A DNA stretch of 24,983 bases, taken from the NCBI GenBank assembly GCA_964628055.1, contig CAZVNL010000034.1, positions 1 through 24,983 on the forward strand. The letters run 5' to 3'. The notes beneath the pieces are model-generated. The model did no database searches. It was not told the origin of the DNA and worked only from the letters and a program-made list of their open reading frames with translations. Of this stretch, positions 7,026 to 15,584 are shown one piece after another (position 1 is the first letter of the stretch; every line of letters begins with the position of its first letter). The position numbers and the translations under genes were made by a program. This DNA is from CAZBEL01 sp964628055. Its GTDB lineage: Bacteria; Fidelibacterota; Marinisomatia; Marinisomatales; TCS56.

Positions 7026-7700
7026 TTAAGGACTTACCTTCGCCAGCATCCGGGAACCGATACGCTTAAGTTGGGGATAGGCAGCCCCGAATTCCCGCCC
7101 GGTAATGTTAAGGGTTATTTTGAATTTTTTATCCGGATTTTCTAACATAATCTGTTGAATCAAGTTCCCCTGAGTCTTAGGTTTGGTGACCAAACTAATA
7201 CGACCGGAACTTCTTTCAAAATTGTATTCACCCACCATGCCAGGAAATGTTTGGGGAATGACGCCCCATAACATACTGGTGAATTCTAAAGGCTTCAACC
7301 CCATGAGCCAGGGATAAAGTTCCTGCAAAGCGTCACGATTATACACACGATCCTGAAGGATATCCCAGGCAATTAACTGTTTTTGAAAGAGGGCAAGGAA
7401 CGCTGTCTTACGACCCAGGAGATCCTTGAATAGTAAAAAGGTGCTGTCCCCGGTTGAATTAAAAGTAAAAGTGAGTTGGCCTTGGATTCCCCCCTGGGAT
7501 ATGATAGTCCCGTTGCCCCTACATTGACCGTACGTGGCAACCAATTGAGCATAGTCGGGTTGGGGGAGAAATTCTACCTCAGTTGAGAGGGGACGCTGGT
7601 GAATGCATCCGATACCACTGATCGCCAGGAATGGAAGCAACCAAAGGAAGATTCTATTGAGGATAAGCCTTGGTTCGGAGGAGTTCATTGGACTGATCAT
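7026..7700 (-). CDS. Lipoprotein, DUF4292/LolB-like
   Basis: An outer-membrane lipoprotein candidate. A hydrophobic signal (residues 14-29) ends at SGIGC with C32 as the likely lipidated cysteine, though the -3 residue is not the ideal leucine. The mature part has alternating beta strands (GNGTIISQGGIQGQLTFTF, DSTFLLFKDLLGRKTAFLAL) like the DUF4292/LolB beta-barrel half-sandwich that binds lipids. The ATG at 7700 is used; one at 7688 is possible. The start lies inside the end of the TPR gene (47-base overlap), and two bases separate the stop from the glycosyltransferase start. FCB genomes often place such a gene beside a TPR lipoprotein, which suggests a joint job in outer-membrane maintenance, but no function is shown. 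Confidence 0.6.
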   Translation of the reverse strand: MISPMNSSEPRLILNRIFLWLLPFLAISGIGCIHQRPLSTEVEFLPQPDYAQLVATYGQCRGNGTIISQGGIQGQLTFTFNSTGDSTFLLFKDLLGRKTAFLALFQKQLIAWDILQDRVYNRDALQELYPWLMGLKPLEFTSMLWGVIPQTFPGMVGEYNFERSSGRISLVTKPKTQGNLIQQIMLENPDKKFKITLNITGREFGAAYPQLKRIGSRMLAKVSP

Positions 7701-9312
7701 ATTCAGCGGCCTTGCGGTAGACCTCCCGAGCCTCCTTTTCCCGATTCACCTTCATGAGTATATCCCCTAAATGCTCAAGTACTACAGCATTGGTATCCAC
7801 CAACGTGACTGAATCCTGCAGATAGGACAATGCTTTGTTCAATTCTCCTAACTTAAAATAAATCCAACCGATAGTGTCCAAATAAGCGGCATTATCGGCT
7901 TCCAACCGAACAGCCTTTTTGGCCATTTCAAGGGCTCGTGGTAAGTCCTTGGAACGCGTAGTCAGGCTGTAGGCAAAATTGTTATAGGCCTGGGCATCCA
8001 GGCTATCAGTGGCGATTAACAATTCATACAGCGAATCGGATTCACTCCAGCGACCTTGAGAATCAAGGATGATTGCTAACATATGTTGTACATTACGGGA
8101 CCTGGGATTGAGGGCGAGGGCTTGCCGAAGATGAGGCTCAGCGTCAGAATAAGCTTTGATCTGGTAATAACTATTCCCAAGTAAATACTGAATCATGAAT
8201 TCGTCCTGGAAACGGTCTGCCACAGGAGCTAATACTTCAATGGCTTTCTGCGCTTGGTGTCGACTTAGGGTAATGAGCGCCTGATCGGCATAACCGCGGG
8301 GATCTTCTGGGAAATGGTCCGTCAATGAATCGGCAAAAATCTGGGCCTCGGAATAACTCTCCTCTTCCATGTACAAGGTGACTAAATAATGTAAAACGCT
8401 GGCGTTCAAATTATTGGGGTCATAGGCCTTAATAAATACCTTTCGAGCTTCTTCGGGTTGCTGAGCTTGATAATAAATAGCACCCAGCTGTATCCACCGC
8501 TTGACGCTGGGTCCTTCAAGATCAATGATCTTTTTCAAGGCCTCGATAGCTTCCTGGTAGTCCTCGTTCATTACCGCCAAATCGGCCAGGGTCGCCAGGT
8601 ATTGAACATTCTGCTGGTCCAAGTCAGCTAAGCGCTTGAAGAGGGTTTCCGCTCGGTCGAACTGTCGGGTTCGTAACGCCAATTCCGCTACTTTTTCTAT
8701 CTGCCCGAGGAGGGAAGGGTCTTTCTCGTAAGCCTGCTGATAAAACTGTAGAGCAGTATCCCACTGCTTCCGAGATAACGCAATGTCTCCTAAGGTTATC
8801 AAGTGCTGGGGATTATCAGGCTCGAGAACCTTTAAGAGCTGTAACTGTTTTTCAGCATCCTTGTAACGGTGGGTGGCCAAATACTGGTTGACCAACATAT
8901 TACGCGCTTCCAAGTCCAGGGAATCGAGCTTTAGCGCTGTTAATAAATGAGTCTCAGCGCGTTTAGGCTTGCCCAGGTTCCAATAACATTCTGCCAGAGA
9001 AACATGGATGGCACCGGCCTCGGGGTCCAAATCCAGGGCATCTTGAAACTCAATGATCGCCCGCGCATACTGCCCCTGATTCATGTACAGTTGGCCATCC
9101 ATGAAGTAGCGTAGAGCTTCGGGATCGGGTCTGCGCGTGGACGTAGTGGTCGTATCGGAAGGAACAGATTCAACTACTATTGCCGGTGGGGATGTCTCCG
9201 GAGACGGCGATTCCTCTTGCGGGGATACCGACGGCGTGGTCGTGCATCCTGACCACCATGCCATTCCTACAAACAGCAATAGAAGCAGGGTAAGTTTCCT
9301 GGTGTTCACCAT
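7654..9312 (-). CDS. TPR-repeat lipoprotein
   Basis: A 552-residue scaffold protein. A lipoprotein signal peptide (KLTLLLLLFVGMAWWSGC) puts the lipidated cysteine at C22. A Ser/Pro/Thr-rich linker follows to about residue 60, then a nearly continuous array of roughly a dozen tetratricopeptide repeats to the C-terminus, with typical units such as GQYARAIIEFQDALDLDP and AYNNFAYSLTTRSKDLPRAL. TPR arrays bind partner proteins, so it probably organises an envelope complex in the periplasm. The partner is not evident; the overlapping DUF4292-like lipoprotein is the best candidate. The diguanylate cyclase gene lies 60 bases upstream, so co-transcription is likely. Confidence 0.85.
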   Translation of the reverse strand: MVNTRKLTLLLLLFVGMAWWSGCTTTPSVSPQEESPSPETSPPAIVVESVPSDTTTTSTRRPDPEALRYFMDGQLYMNQGQYARAIIEFQDALDLDPEAGAIHVSLAECYWNLGKPKRAETHLLTALKLDSLDLEARNMLVNQYLATHRYKDAEKQLQLLKVLEPDNPQHLITLGDIALSRKQWDTALQFYQQAYEKDPSLLGQIEKVAELALRTRQFDRAETLFKRLADLDQQNVQYLATLADLAVMNEDYQEAIEALKKIIDLEGPSVKRWIQLGAIYYQAQQPEEARKVFIKAYDPNNLNASVLHYLVTLYMEEESYSEAQIFADSLTDHFPEDPRGYADQALITLSRHQAQKAIEVLAPVADRFQDEFMIQYLLGNSYYQIKAYSDAEPHLRQALALNPRSRNVQHMLAIILDSQGRWSESDSLYELLIATDSLDAQAYNNFAYSLTTRSKDLPRALEMAKKAVRLEADNAAYLDTIGWIYFKLGELNKALSYLQDSVTLVDTNAVVLEHLGDILMKVNREKEAREVYRKAAEYDQSNELLRTKAYPQ

Positions 9313-9372
9313 TTTCTTTCGATCGTCCTATGGGTATACGACATAGTAAATCTCATCAATAGTTTTCCATAT

Positions 9373-11091
9373 TTACTTTTTTTCTTTATTTGTCGGCGTT
9401 TCTTCCTGAAATATTTGCACGCCATTCCCCCCTTCGCCTTTGACCTGATACATGGCGAGGTCGGCTTTGGTAATAAGGTCCTTGATGACGTTAGAGTCAT
9501 TGGGGAATTCGGACATTCCAGCGCTAATAGTCATTCTCACGGTAACGCCTTCCCTATGAAAGTGGTGGTTGGCAATGTTTTCTACAATCCGGTCGGCAAT
9601 GGGTTTGGAGGCCTTTTTATTGGTATTCACCAGTAAAATCACAAATTCTTCACCCCCATAACGACCTACCACATCGATGGTGCGGACACTGGACTTAATG
9701 ATCTGAGCGACTTTTTTAAGAACATAGTCCCCGTACAAATGGGAATAGGTATCGTTAATACGTTTAAATTTATCCAGGTCCAACATAACCAAAACAAATT
9801 CATGTTGGTAACGTGTGGATCGACTTACTTCCTCAACGAATCGTTCCATGAAGGCTTTATGATTCAAAAGGCCCGTCAAACCGTCGTGAATGGCGCTTTG
9901 ATGAACTTTCTGGTACTCCCGGTGCCAGTTTAATACGGTACCCACCATCAAAGAGAGGAGTTCCAACAAGGCCTGGTTGGCTTCACTAAAACTCCGGGAG
10001 GTCATTCTTTCCAGAGCGATGGTGCCAATGACCTCTTCATTCGCGATAATGGGAACTGCCAGGATGGACATGAAATGATAATGATCCATATCGCCCGGAC
10101 CAAAACGTCCCGCTTCATCAAAGTCCTGCTCCCAATAACTGGAACAGATGACCTGTTTCTCCCGATAGGGTAAACCGTGAAGCGTATCGGTAATGGCAAA
10201 GGACATCCCTTCTCCTACGTCATCCTGAAAACCGTCCACTAAACGTACCATCGCCATATTGGTTTCAACCCCTTTCATGGTGATCGTTAATTTATCGTAA
10301 TTGAACACTGAGCGACAGAACGTACGAATCTTTTGGAGTACTTCCCCCTCGTCGGTTTTCAAATCCATGGCGCTGATCAGGTTGATCACCCGGTTACAAC
10401 TATACCGCTCGTCCAATAGACGTTCGATGAGTTCTAATTTTTCCACACCAAGGGTGATCATCTTGGCCAGATCAAACACAAGGTGGCGATCATCTTCCCG
10501 GATGGAGGAAAAATGATCCGTCAATAATAGTAAGCAACCTAAGGGAGCGTTTTTATACTGGATGCGAATACCGATGATACACTCGCTTCCCCTCCAGTTC
10601 CGCTGGGTAAAGATAGCCTCCCACCCTTCCGTTATATCCTTCTGTTGTAGAAGAAGGGCTTGGTCCTCCCGGATAATCGACTGTAAAACGGGGTTTTCAT
10701 GGGGAACAAACTCGGCGAAATCCTTCCGGGTGGCTTTCTGTAATGTGTAACCTTCGTTGACCGGGTCGAGCATAAATACCGCGGCAGCGTAATGATCTCC
10801 CAATCCCTGGGCAGTCTCTAAAACAATTTCAATGAACTCATCGTACTGTTCACGAAGTTCCTCACCCTGGAAGAGATCACCTTCTTCTTCAAACCCGGCG
10901 TAAGTTCTCGGGATGGTCATCCTTTTTTGGGGTGTTTTTTCCTTGGGGCGGGCGTAGAGATATAAGACAATGACTAGGATTACAAAGATTAATCCACGAA
11001 CTAAATCATAATACATACCCTCTGGCCGGGGAAAAATGATAAAATAGAATACACTAAGGGCGAGGAAGAGGGTTAAGATTTTTCTCATCAT
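9373..11091 (-). CDS. Membrane-bound GAF-GAF-GGDEF diguanylate cyclase
   Basis: Makes cyclic di-GMP from two GTP in response to a signal. Two transmembrane helices (near 5-20 and 31-47) anchor it. One GAF-like domain spans about 75-220 and a second about 230-395. The GGDEF domain starts near DGLTGLLNHKAFM (403-415); metal-binding aspartates lie in LDLDKFKRINDTYSH (437-451), and the catalytic signature is GGEEF at 479-483. RTID at 470-473, five residues before it, is the inhibitory RxxD site, so product feedback should work. The start can be the ATG at 11091 or 11088. A 97-base gap separates it from the upstream anti-sigma gene, so it may have its own promoter. The ligand of the GAF domains is unknown. 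Confidence 0.9.
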   Translation of the reverse strand: MMRKILTLFLALSVFYFIIFPRPEGMYYDLVRGLIFVILVIVLYLYARPKEKTPQKRMTIPRTYAGFEEEGDLFQGEELREQYDEFIEIVLETAQGLGDHYAAAVFMLDPVNEGYTLQKATRKDFAEFVPHENPVLQSIIREDQALLLQQKDITEGWEAIFTQRNWRGSECIIGIRIQYKNAPLGCLLLLTDHFSSIREDDRHLVFDLAKMITLGVEKLELIERLLDERYSCNRVINLISAMDLKTDEGEVLQKIRTFCRSVFNYDKLTITMKGVETNMAMVRLVDGFQDDVGEGMSFAITDTLHGLPYREKQVICSSYWEQDFDEAGRFGPGDMDHYHFMSILAVPIIANEEVIGTIALERMTSRSFSEANQALLELLSLMVGTVLNWHREYQKVHQSAIHDGLTGLLNHKAFMERFVEEVSRSTRYQHEFVLVMLDLDKFKRINDTYSHLYGDYVLKKVAQIIKSSVRTIDVVGRYGGEEFVILLVNTNKKASKPIADRIVENIANHHFHREGVTVRMTISAGMSEFPNDSNVIKDLITKADLAMYQVKGEGGNGVQIFQEETPTNKEKK

Positions 11092-11112
11092 GTTGTTTTA
11101 CGGTAGTAGAAT

Positions 11113-11144
11113 CCCCGTTATATAAACTTACATATTCAACGGGG
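11113..11144 (-). other. Inverted repeat in the anti-sigma/cyclase gap
   Basis: CCCCGTT at 11113-11119 pairs with AACGGGG at 11138-11144 around an 18-base AT-rich loop. It lies after the anti-sigma stop and before the diguanylate cyclase start. No run of T follows, so a classical terminator is unlikely. A protein-binding site or a hairpin in the leader mRNA is possible. Confidence 0.3.
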
Positions 11145-11188
11145 AAAAGCGAAAGAGCTTTGAGCGGAAAATTAGAAGTGAGCCGTTT

Positions 11189-11743
11189 CTACTGCGGATT
11201 CCCTACGAATTGAATTTTATCTTCAAATTGATTGGTAGGTGCGGGGAGGGTTGTATTGGAGGAATCTTCTTCTTCGTTCGCGATGAGATTTGACCCTGTT
11301 TGCAGGGTTGGGATATTAGCCTTCATGGAGGGTGGGGGGGTGACTTTGGTGGTCATCCGCGGAGGCACTGCTTCTACCCCAGTGGGGGTTGGTAATAATT
11401 CAGATCCTACAAAGAGCACCGCTACAACCAGCGCTACCATCAATCCGGCATGGGCGGGTTTAAAGCCGAAAATACGAAAGTCCCCGGGGCTACGGGAGGG
11501 AGTGGACTGAACGGGTTTGGAGCGTTCCCGAGCAATCCGCCGCTGTAAACGCAACATAAAATCAGATGAGGTCTTCACCTGGGGCGAAGCTTTTAAAGCG
11601 CTCATCACCTGGCGCACTGATTCCACAGTCTGTGCTAACTGGGGATTGGTCTTTAAATGCTGTTCGAATTCCTTCTTTTGAGGAATGGTGAGTGTGTTTT
11701 CGATATAGGCGGATATTAAGTCTTCAAACTGATAACGATCCAT
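11189..11743 (-). CDS. Anti-sigma factor, single transmembrane helix
   Basis: Probably holds the ECF sigma factor encoded directly upstream at the inner membrane. The N-terminal 50 residues (YQFEDLISAYIENTLTIPQKKEFEQHL) match the helical anti-sigma domain of the RskA/zinc-finger group. The usual HxxxCxxC zinc motif is absent, so it is a zinc-independent type. One transmembrane helix lies near residues 96-114; a Pro/Thr-rich tail of about 70 residues follows, presumably periplasmic. The start at 11743 is supported by GGAGG at 11756-11760. The gap to the sigma stop is only 17 bases, the normal sigma/anti-sigma order. A site for regulated proteolysis is expected but not visible. Confidence 0.75.
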   Translation of the reverse strand: MDRYQFEDLISAYIENTLTIPQKKEFEQHLKTNPQLAQTVESVRQVMSALKASPQVKTSSDFMLRLQRRIARERSKPVQSTPSRSPGDFRIFGFKPAHAGLMVALVVAVLFVGSELLPTPTGVEAVPPRMTTKVTPPPSMKANIPTLQTGSNLIANEEEDSSNTTLPAPTNQFEDKIQFVGNPQ

Positions 11744-11755
11744 CGATATGCAGTG

Positions 11756-11760
11756 CCTCC
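11756..11760 (-). promoter_or_regulatory. Shine-Dalgarno site for the anti-sigma gene
   Basis: On the minus strand GGAGG follows immediately after the sigma-factor stop codon (11761-11763) and precedes the anti-sigma ATG by 12 bases. This spacing is at the long end of the useful range but supports the start at 11743 and allows balanced translation of the pair. Confidence 0.55.
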
Positions 11761-12414
11761 TTATCTAAATGGTTTCAATGATGCCTGCAATTGCAACCGA
11801 GCCCGGTTGATTCGTGATTTCACTGTGCCTAAAGGAACATCGACGATTTTACTAATCTCTTCATAGGAAAGTTCCTGGATATCCCGGAGAATGATTACCG
11901 TCCGAAAATGAGGGGGCAGGGCTTGAATCGCTTTCTGGATTTGTTGTTCGGTGAACTGCACCTGCACCGCTTCCCCCGTCTCCGGTTGAACCGCCGGTAA
12001 TTGGTATTCCCGCTCCTCGGTCCCCATGCGACTCAAATTCGTGACTTTGCGGCGTTTTCGCTTCCGTAATTCAGTCTTCGCCAAATTGCCCGCAATGGTA
12101 TAAATCCAGGTGGAAAACTTGGCGATGTTACGGTAAAAATGCCGATGGGTGTATAGCTTCAACATGGTGTCCTGGACAATATCTTCCGATAATTCAAAAT
12201 CATCCACGAAGCGGTAGACAAAAGTCATCAGTCTATCGCGGTAACGATTTACCAACTCCACGTAAGCCTGTTCGTCCCCTTCCTGGAAACGCCCAATAAG
12301 TTCCTCGTCCGTATAACGGTAACTGTCATCCACGGATGGATAAGGCTCCGAATAGGAACTGGATGAGTAAGGACTCATCGGGTGTACTTGTGGTTTTAAC
12401 GTGTTCATCGGCAT
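11761..12414 (-). CDS. ECF RNA polymerase sigma factor (RpoE-like)
   Basis: Directs RNA polymerase to envelope-stress or similar promoters. Region 2 runs about 36-105 (DEELIGRFQEGDEQAYVELV, then FELSEDIVQDTMLKLY and STWIYTIAGNLA). A basic linker (ELRKRKRRK) follows, and region 4 runs about 158-210 (AIQALPPHFRTVIILRDIQ, LSYEEISKIVDVPLGTVKSR). The length of 217 residues includes a Ser/Tyr/Pro-rich extension of about 35 residues. Starts at 12414, 12408 and 12378 are possible; none has a clear ribosome site. With the first, the gene overlaps the end of holA by 89 bases. The anti-sigma gene follows at 17 bases. Autoregulation is usual for such pairs, but no promoter was identified here. Confidence 0.88.
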   Translation of the reverse strand: MPMNTLKPQVHPMSPYSSSSYSEPYPSVDDSYRYTDEELIGRFQEGDEQAYVELVNRYRDRLMTFVYRFVDDFELSEDIVQDTMLKLYTHRHFYRNIAKFSTWIYTIAGNLAKTELRKRKRRKVTNLSRMGTEEREYQLPAVQPETGEAVQVQFTEQQIQKAIQALPPHFRTVIILRDIQELSYEEISKIVDVPLGTVKSRINRARLQLQASLKPFR

Positions 12415-13312
12415 GGTGCAGGGCTTTTAGGGCATATTCCAGCTCTTTCCGCGAGTATGCTTTCGCAAACTGGGGTAATTGTCGACGTAATCCATCCGAT
12501 AATGGAATGTAACCATTTTGTTTTCCCGAAGTTCCCGGTGAAATCTTTAAAAACAGAAGTTCCCGGAAAAGAGTGGTTAACCGGTAAATTAAGGTCAACA
12601 TGGAAATACCCTGTGTCAGTAGAGACCAACCCTGGACGATGGCAACCTCCAGGTTTCGCCGACCCACGGCAAGTAAAAACTCCCAGGTCTGATATTCCCG
12701 CTGCCACCCAGCAAACTCCTGGACTTTCTCAGGGGTTAATTCCTGGTCTTTATCCAGGCTCAACCCGATTTTTTCAATCTCGTTCGCCAGATGATAAACC
12801 GAGTCACCGGCAATTTCCAGCACCATCTCAACAACTTGCGGCGAAGGAGTAATCCCCTGGGTTTTGAAAAAATAGCGACACCATTTCCGAAGCTCCTTTT
12901 GAAAGGGCGTACGCACCGACACCGGTTCCACAATTTCAGCTAGTTTCTTTACGAAGGTAGACTGATCATTGAAATTGTCAATAATGATTATGAGATAATG
13001 ATTGGGAAGTGGTTGACGGCAATAGTCAAGAAGTTCCCGGCGGTAGGGCTCGCGCAGGGCTCGGGGATTTCTCAACATAAAGATTTTTTCCTGGCTGAAC
13101 AGATCTGTCTTGGTTAACTGGTCAATAATCTCTCGCCCGGACATCTCTTCCGGCAATAGGATAGTTTTTTCAACAGTTCCCCCTGGAGATATCCGCTTGG
13201 TAAGTTGATCAAGGAGGAAAGACTGTAGATAATAGTCATTGCCTTTTAAGAACACAACTGGTTCCACCTTACCGTCCTGAATACTCCGGATGGCGGTACG
13301 AAACTCACGCAT
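12326..13312 (-). CDS. holA: DNA polymerase III delta subunit
   Basis: Clamp-loader subunit that opens the beta sliding clamp. The N-terminal domain has VVFLKGNDYYLQSFLLDQL, and the middle has NHYLIIIIDNFND followed by the WCRYFFKTQGI segment usual at the start of domain II. VLEIAGDSVYHLANEIEKI is the helical region conserved in the family. From the ATG at 13312 the protein is 328 residues, near the usual 330-340. This ATG has AAAGGG eight bases before it; the longer frame begins with TTG at 13331-13333 inside the symporter gene and is less likely. The start overlaps the symporter stop (13305) by eight bases. Its 3' end overlaps the sigma factor's possible N-terminus. Confidence 0.85.
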   Translation of the reverse strand: MREFRTAIRSIQDGKVEPVVFLKGNDYYLQSFLLDQLTKRISPGGTVEKTILLPEEMSGREIIDQLTKTDLFSQEKIFMLRNPRALREPYRRELLDYCRQPLPNHYLIIIIDNFNDQSTFVKKLAEIVEPVSVRTPFQKELRKWCRYFFKTQGITPSPQVVEMVLEIAGDSVYHLANEIEKIGLSLDKDQELTPEKVQEFAGWQREYQTWEFLLAVGRRNLEVAIVQGWSLLTQGISMLTLIYRLTTLFRELLFLKISPGTSGKQNGYIPLSDGLRRQLPQFAKAYSRKELEYALKALHHADEHVKTTSTPDESLLIQFLFGALSIRG

Positions 13313-14756
13313 GGCTACGGCCCTTTCGTTCAAAGAAACTCACGAACACGACCGCTAAAAAGGCCAGGACAAAGCTAACCAATCTTTCCGTCATCAACGC
13401 TTGCCAGGCGGTCACGTTGGCCCAAATGATAGTTGACAAGGCTCCGGTAATCATCCCAGCAACAACCCCGTTGCGAGTGGTCTTTTTCCACCACAAGGTC
13501 AATATGAGCGCGGGACCAAAGGAGGCCCCCAGACCACTCCAGGCGTAGGAAACCAACTCAAACACCAGGTCCTTGTTCACCAGGGCAATGGTAAACGCAA
13601 AGAGACCAATGATCACCGTAAACAAACGGCCCACGAAAACACTCACGCGATCGGTTAACTCGGTCCCATAGTAATGCCGGGCAAAGTCTTCCGTCAAAAC
13701 CGTCGTAGAGACCAACAATTGCGAATCAGCTGTAGACATCATGGCCGCAATGGCCCCTGAAATAATAATTCCTGCCAGCAGTGAGGGCATGAGATTCTGA
13801 GCCATTAAGGGCATCAATTTCTCCGGATCGGGAAGCTGGTCAATAGAAGTCAGCAATATACCATTGAAATACAGTTGCCCGGTGTTGATAAGTTGCAAGC
13901 CTACCAAACCGATGAGCAAGGAACCTAAGAATCCCGGCACGGCCCAACTGTAAGCAATCCAGCGGCTCTTGGAAATGTGGGTGGCTTTATCAATGGCCAT
14001 ATAGCGCACGACTAAATGGGGTTGACCCAGGTAGCCTAAGCCCCAGCTCAAACCGCCCAGAGCGCTAATAAAAGCACCCAATCCTTCTTTACCACCGAAG
14101 AGGGTTGACCAATTCGAAACGGATTCATGGGGCACACCGGTCAACTTAATCCAACCCACCAAGGGAAGAATGACCAGGGTTCCAATCATGATAATCCCCT
14201 GGAGGAGATCAGTCCAGGCCACGGCAAAAAAGCCCCCTAAAAGCGTATAGAAAACAATGATAACCGCCCCTAAAATCATCCCCTGCAACTCCGAAACGCC
14301 AAAGGTTACGTTCAACACTTTCCCAGCCCCGGAAAACTGTGCTGCTACATAAAACATGAAGAAAAAGGTAATAATTGCCGCGGACAAAATACGGATCGTC
14401 CCGGAGTCGTCCTTAAAGCGTCTGGCGAATAATTCCGGTAGGGTAAGGGCCCCGTACTTTTCGGTAGCCCGCCGGAGGGGACTGGCAATAATCAACCAGG
14501 AGAGCATAATCCCGCCCACACAGCCGATAACGGTCCACAGTTCCAGTAACCCGGCAACGAGGGCCGCACCAGGGAGCCCCAGGATGAGCCAGGCCGATTC
14601 TCCTGAGGCCCGCTCGGAGAAGGCAATGACCCAGGGCCCCAAACGATGACCACCAAGGGCAAAATCTTTTAAATCTTTCGTTAACCGAACCGAATAAACC
14701 CCCACCCCCAAAACGAGAAGTAAATAGACGACGAAAGCGACAGCGGTTAAACCCAT
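13305..14756 (-). CDS. Sodium:solute symporter, PutP-like
   Basis: Inner-membrane importer of the SSS family, closest in motifs to the Na+/proline symporter PutP. ASGESAWLILGLPGAAL (near residues 50-66) corresponds to the PutP signature in helix 2, and STADSQLLVSTTVLTEDF in the second half contains the serine/threonine pair of the Na+ site. About 12-13 hydrophobic helices are visible in 483 residues. Proline is the best guess, but pantothenate or another solute cannot be excluded. It lies one base after the uppP stop, and its own stop is inside the start region of holA. No functional link to these neighbours is apparent. Confidence 0.8.
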   Translation of the reverse strand: MGLTAVAFVVYLLLVLGVGVYSVRLTKDLKDFALGGHRLGPWVIAFSERASGESAWLILGLPGAALVAGLLELWTVIGCVGGIMLSWLIIASPLRRATEKYGALTLPELFARRFKDDSGTIRILSAAIITFFFMFYVAAQFSGAGKVLNVTFGVSELQGMILGAVIIVFYTLLGGFFAVAWTDLLQGIIMIGTLVILPLVGWIKLTGVPHESVSNWSTLFGGKEGLGAFISALGGLSWGLGYLGQPHLVVRYMAIDKATHISKSRWIAYSWAVPGFLGSLLIGLVGLQLINTGQLYFNGILLTSIDQLPDPEKLMPLMAQNLMPSLLAGIIISGAIAAMMSTADSQLLVSTTVLTEDFARHYYGTELTDRVSVFVGRLFTVIIGLFAFTIALVNKDLVFELVSYAWSGLGASFGPALILTLWWKKTTRNGVVAGMITGALSTIIWANVTAWQALMTERLVSFVLAFLAVVFVSFFERKGRSHA

Positions 14757-14757
14757 A

Positions 14758-15525
14758 CTATTGTACTCCCAGGGTGATTAAGGCCACAAAGATACAATAG
14801 ACCCCAAACCAATAGAAACGTCCCGACGCTAACATTCCCAAAAGCCATTTTAAGGCGATCCAACCCATCAAAAAGGAACTGACTAAGCCGGTAAGTAACG
14901 CCGAGATAGGAATGGGTGAAAGGGCCTGTGGAGAGAGATCAAGCCAGGTCAGGAGGCCGGCCCCGGCGATAGCCGGGATGGCCAATAAAAAGGAAAACCG
15001 GGCCGCCTCCTGAGCGTTAACCCCTAAAAATAGTCCCATACTGATGGTAACTCCCGAGCGGGATATACCCGGAATGATCGCCACCATTTGAGCCACGCCA
15101 ACAATCAAACCCCGTCCTAATGTCAGGGGCCCATCCCGATGGGAAATCCACCGAGTCGCTAGGAGAATAACGCCAGTAATAAAAAGTGCCAAGGCTACAT
15201 AGCTCACGTTGTCAAACAATCCTTCCAAAGTTGTTTTTAAGGAAAATCCACCCACCACAGCAGGCAAGGTTCCAATTATTAAAGTTAAAATATAAACTTG
15301 GGTCGGCTTTTCAGCGATGGTTGACAGGAGCCTCCAGATGTCTTTCCAGAAAACCACTAAAACGCTTAAGAGCGTCCCAACGTGAACGACTACTTCGAAC
15401 ACATTCCCAGGAAGTTCAAGACCTAATAACCGTTGACCAATAACCAAATGCCCGGAACTGCTAATGGGTAGAAATTCCGTGAATCCTTGCAAAATCCCTA
15501 AAATGAAAGCATCAATAACAGTCAT
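14758..15525 (-). CDS. uppP: Undecaprenyl-diphosphatase UppP
   Basis: Removes one phosphate from undecaprenyl diphosphate at the outer face of the inner membrane, so that the lipid carrier can be reused for peptidoglycan, LPS and capsule. The catalytic motifs are present: QGFTEFLPISSSGH (E17, S22-S24, H26) and PGISRSGVT with R156. About eight transmembrane helices are visible; the length of 255 residues is a little under the common 265-275. The ATG at 15525 is chosen, because the longer frame begins with TTG. Also called BacA, for its role in bacitracin tolerance. It supplies carrier lipid for the glycosyltransferases at 3042-7023, although the genes are far apart. Confidence 0.93.
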   Translation of the reverse strand: MTVIDAFILGILQGFTEFLPISSSGHLVIGQRLLGLELPGNVFEVVVHVGTLLSVLVVFWKDIWRLLSTIAEKPTQVYILTLIIGTLPAVVGGFSLKTTLEGLFDNVSYVALALFITGVILLATRWISHRDGPLTLGRGLIVGVAQMVAIIPGISRSGVTISMGLFLGVNAQEAARFSFLLAIPAIAGAGLLTWLDLSPQALSPIPISALLTGLVSSFLMGWIALKWLLGMLASGRFYWFGVYCIFVALITLGVQ

Positions 15526-15584
15526 ACGTTCCAAATCGGTAGCCCTAATTTAGCAGGGGGAAGGAGTGAAACGGAAGAGCTCCC

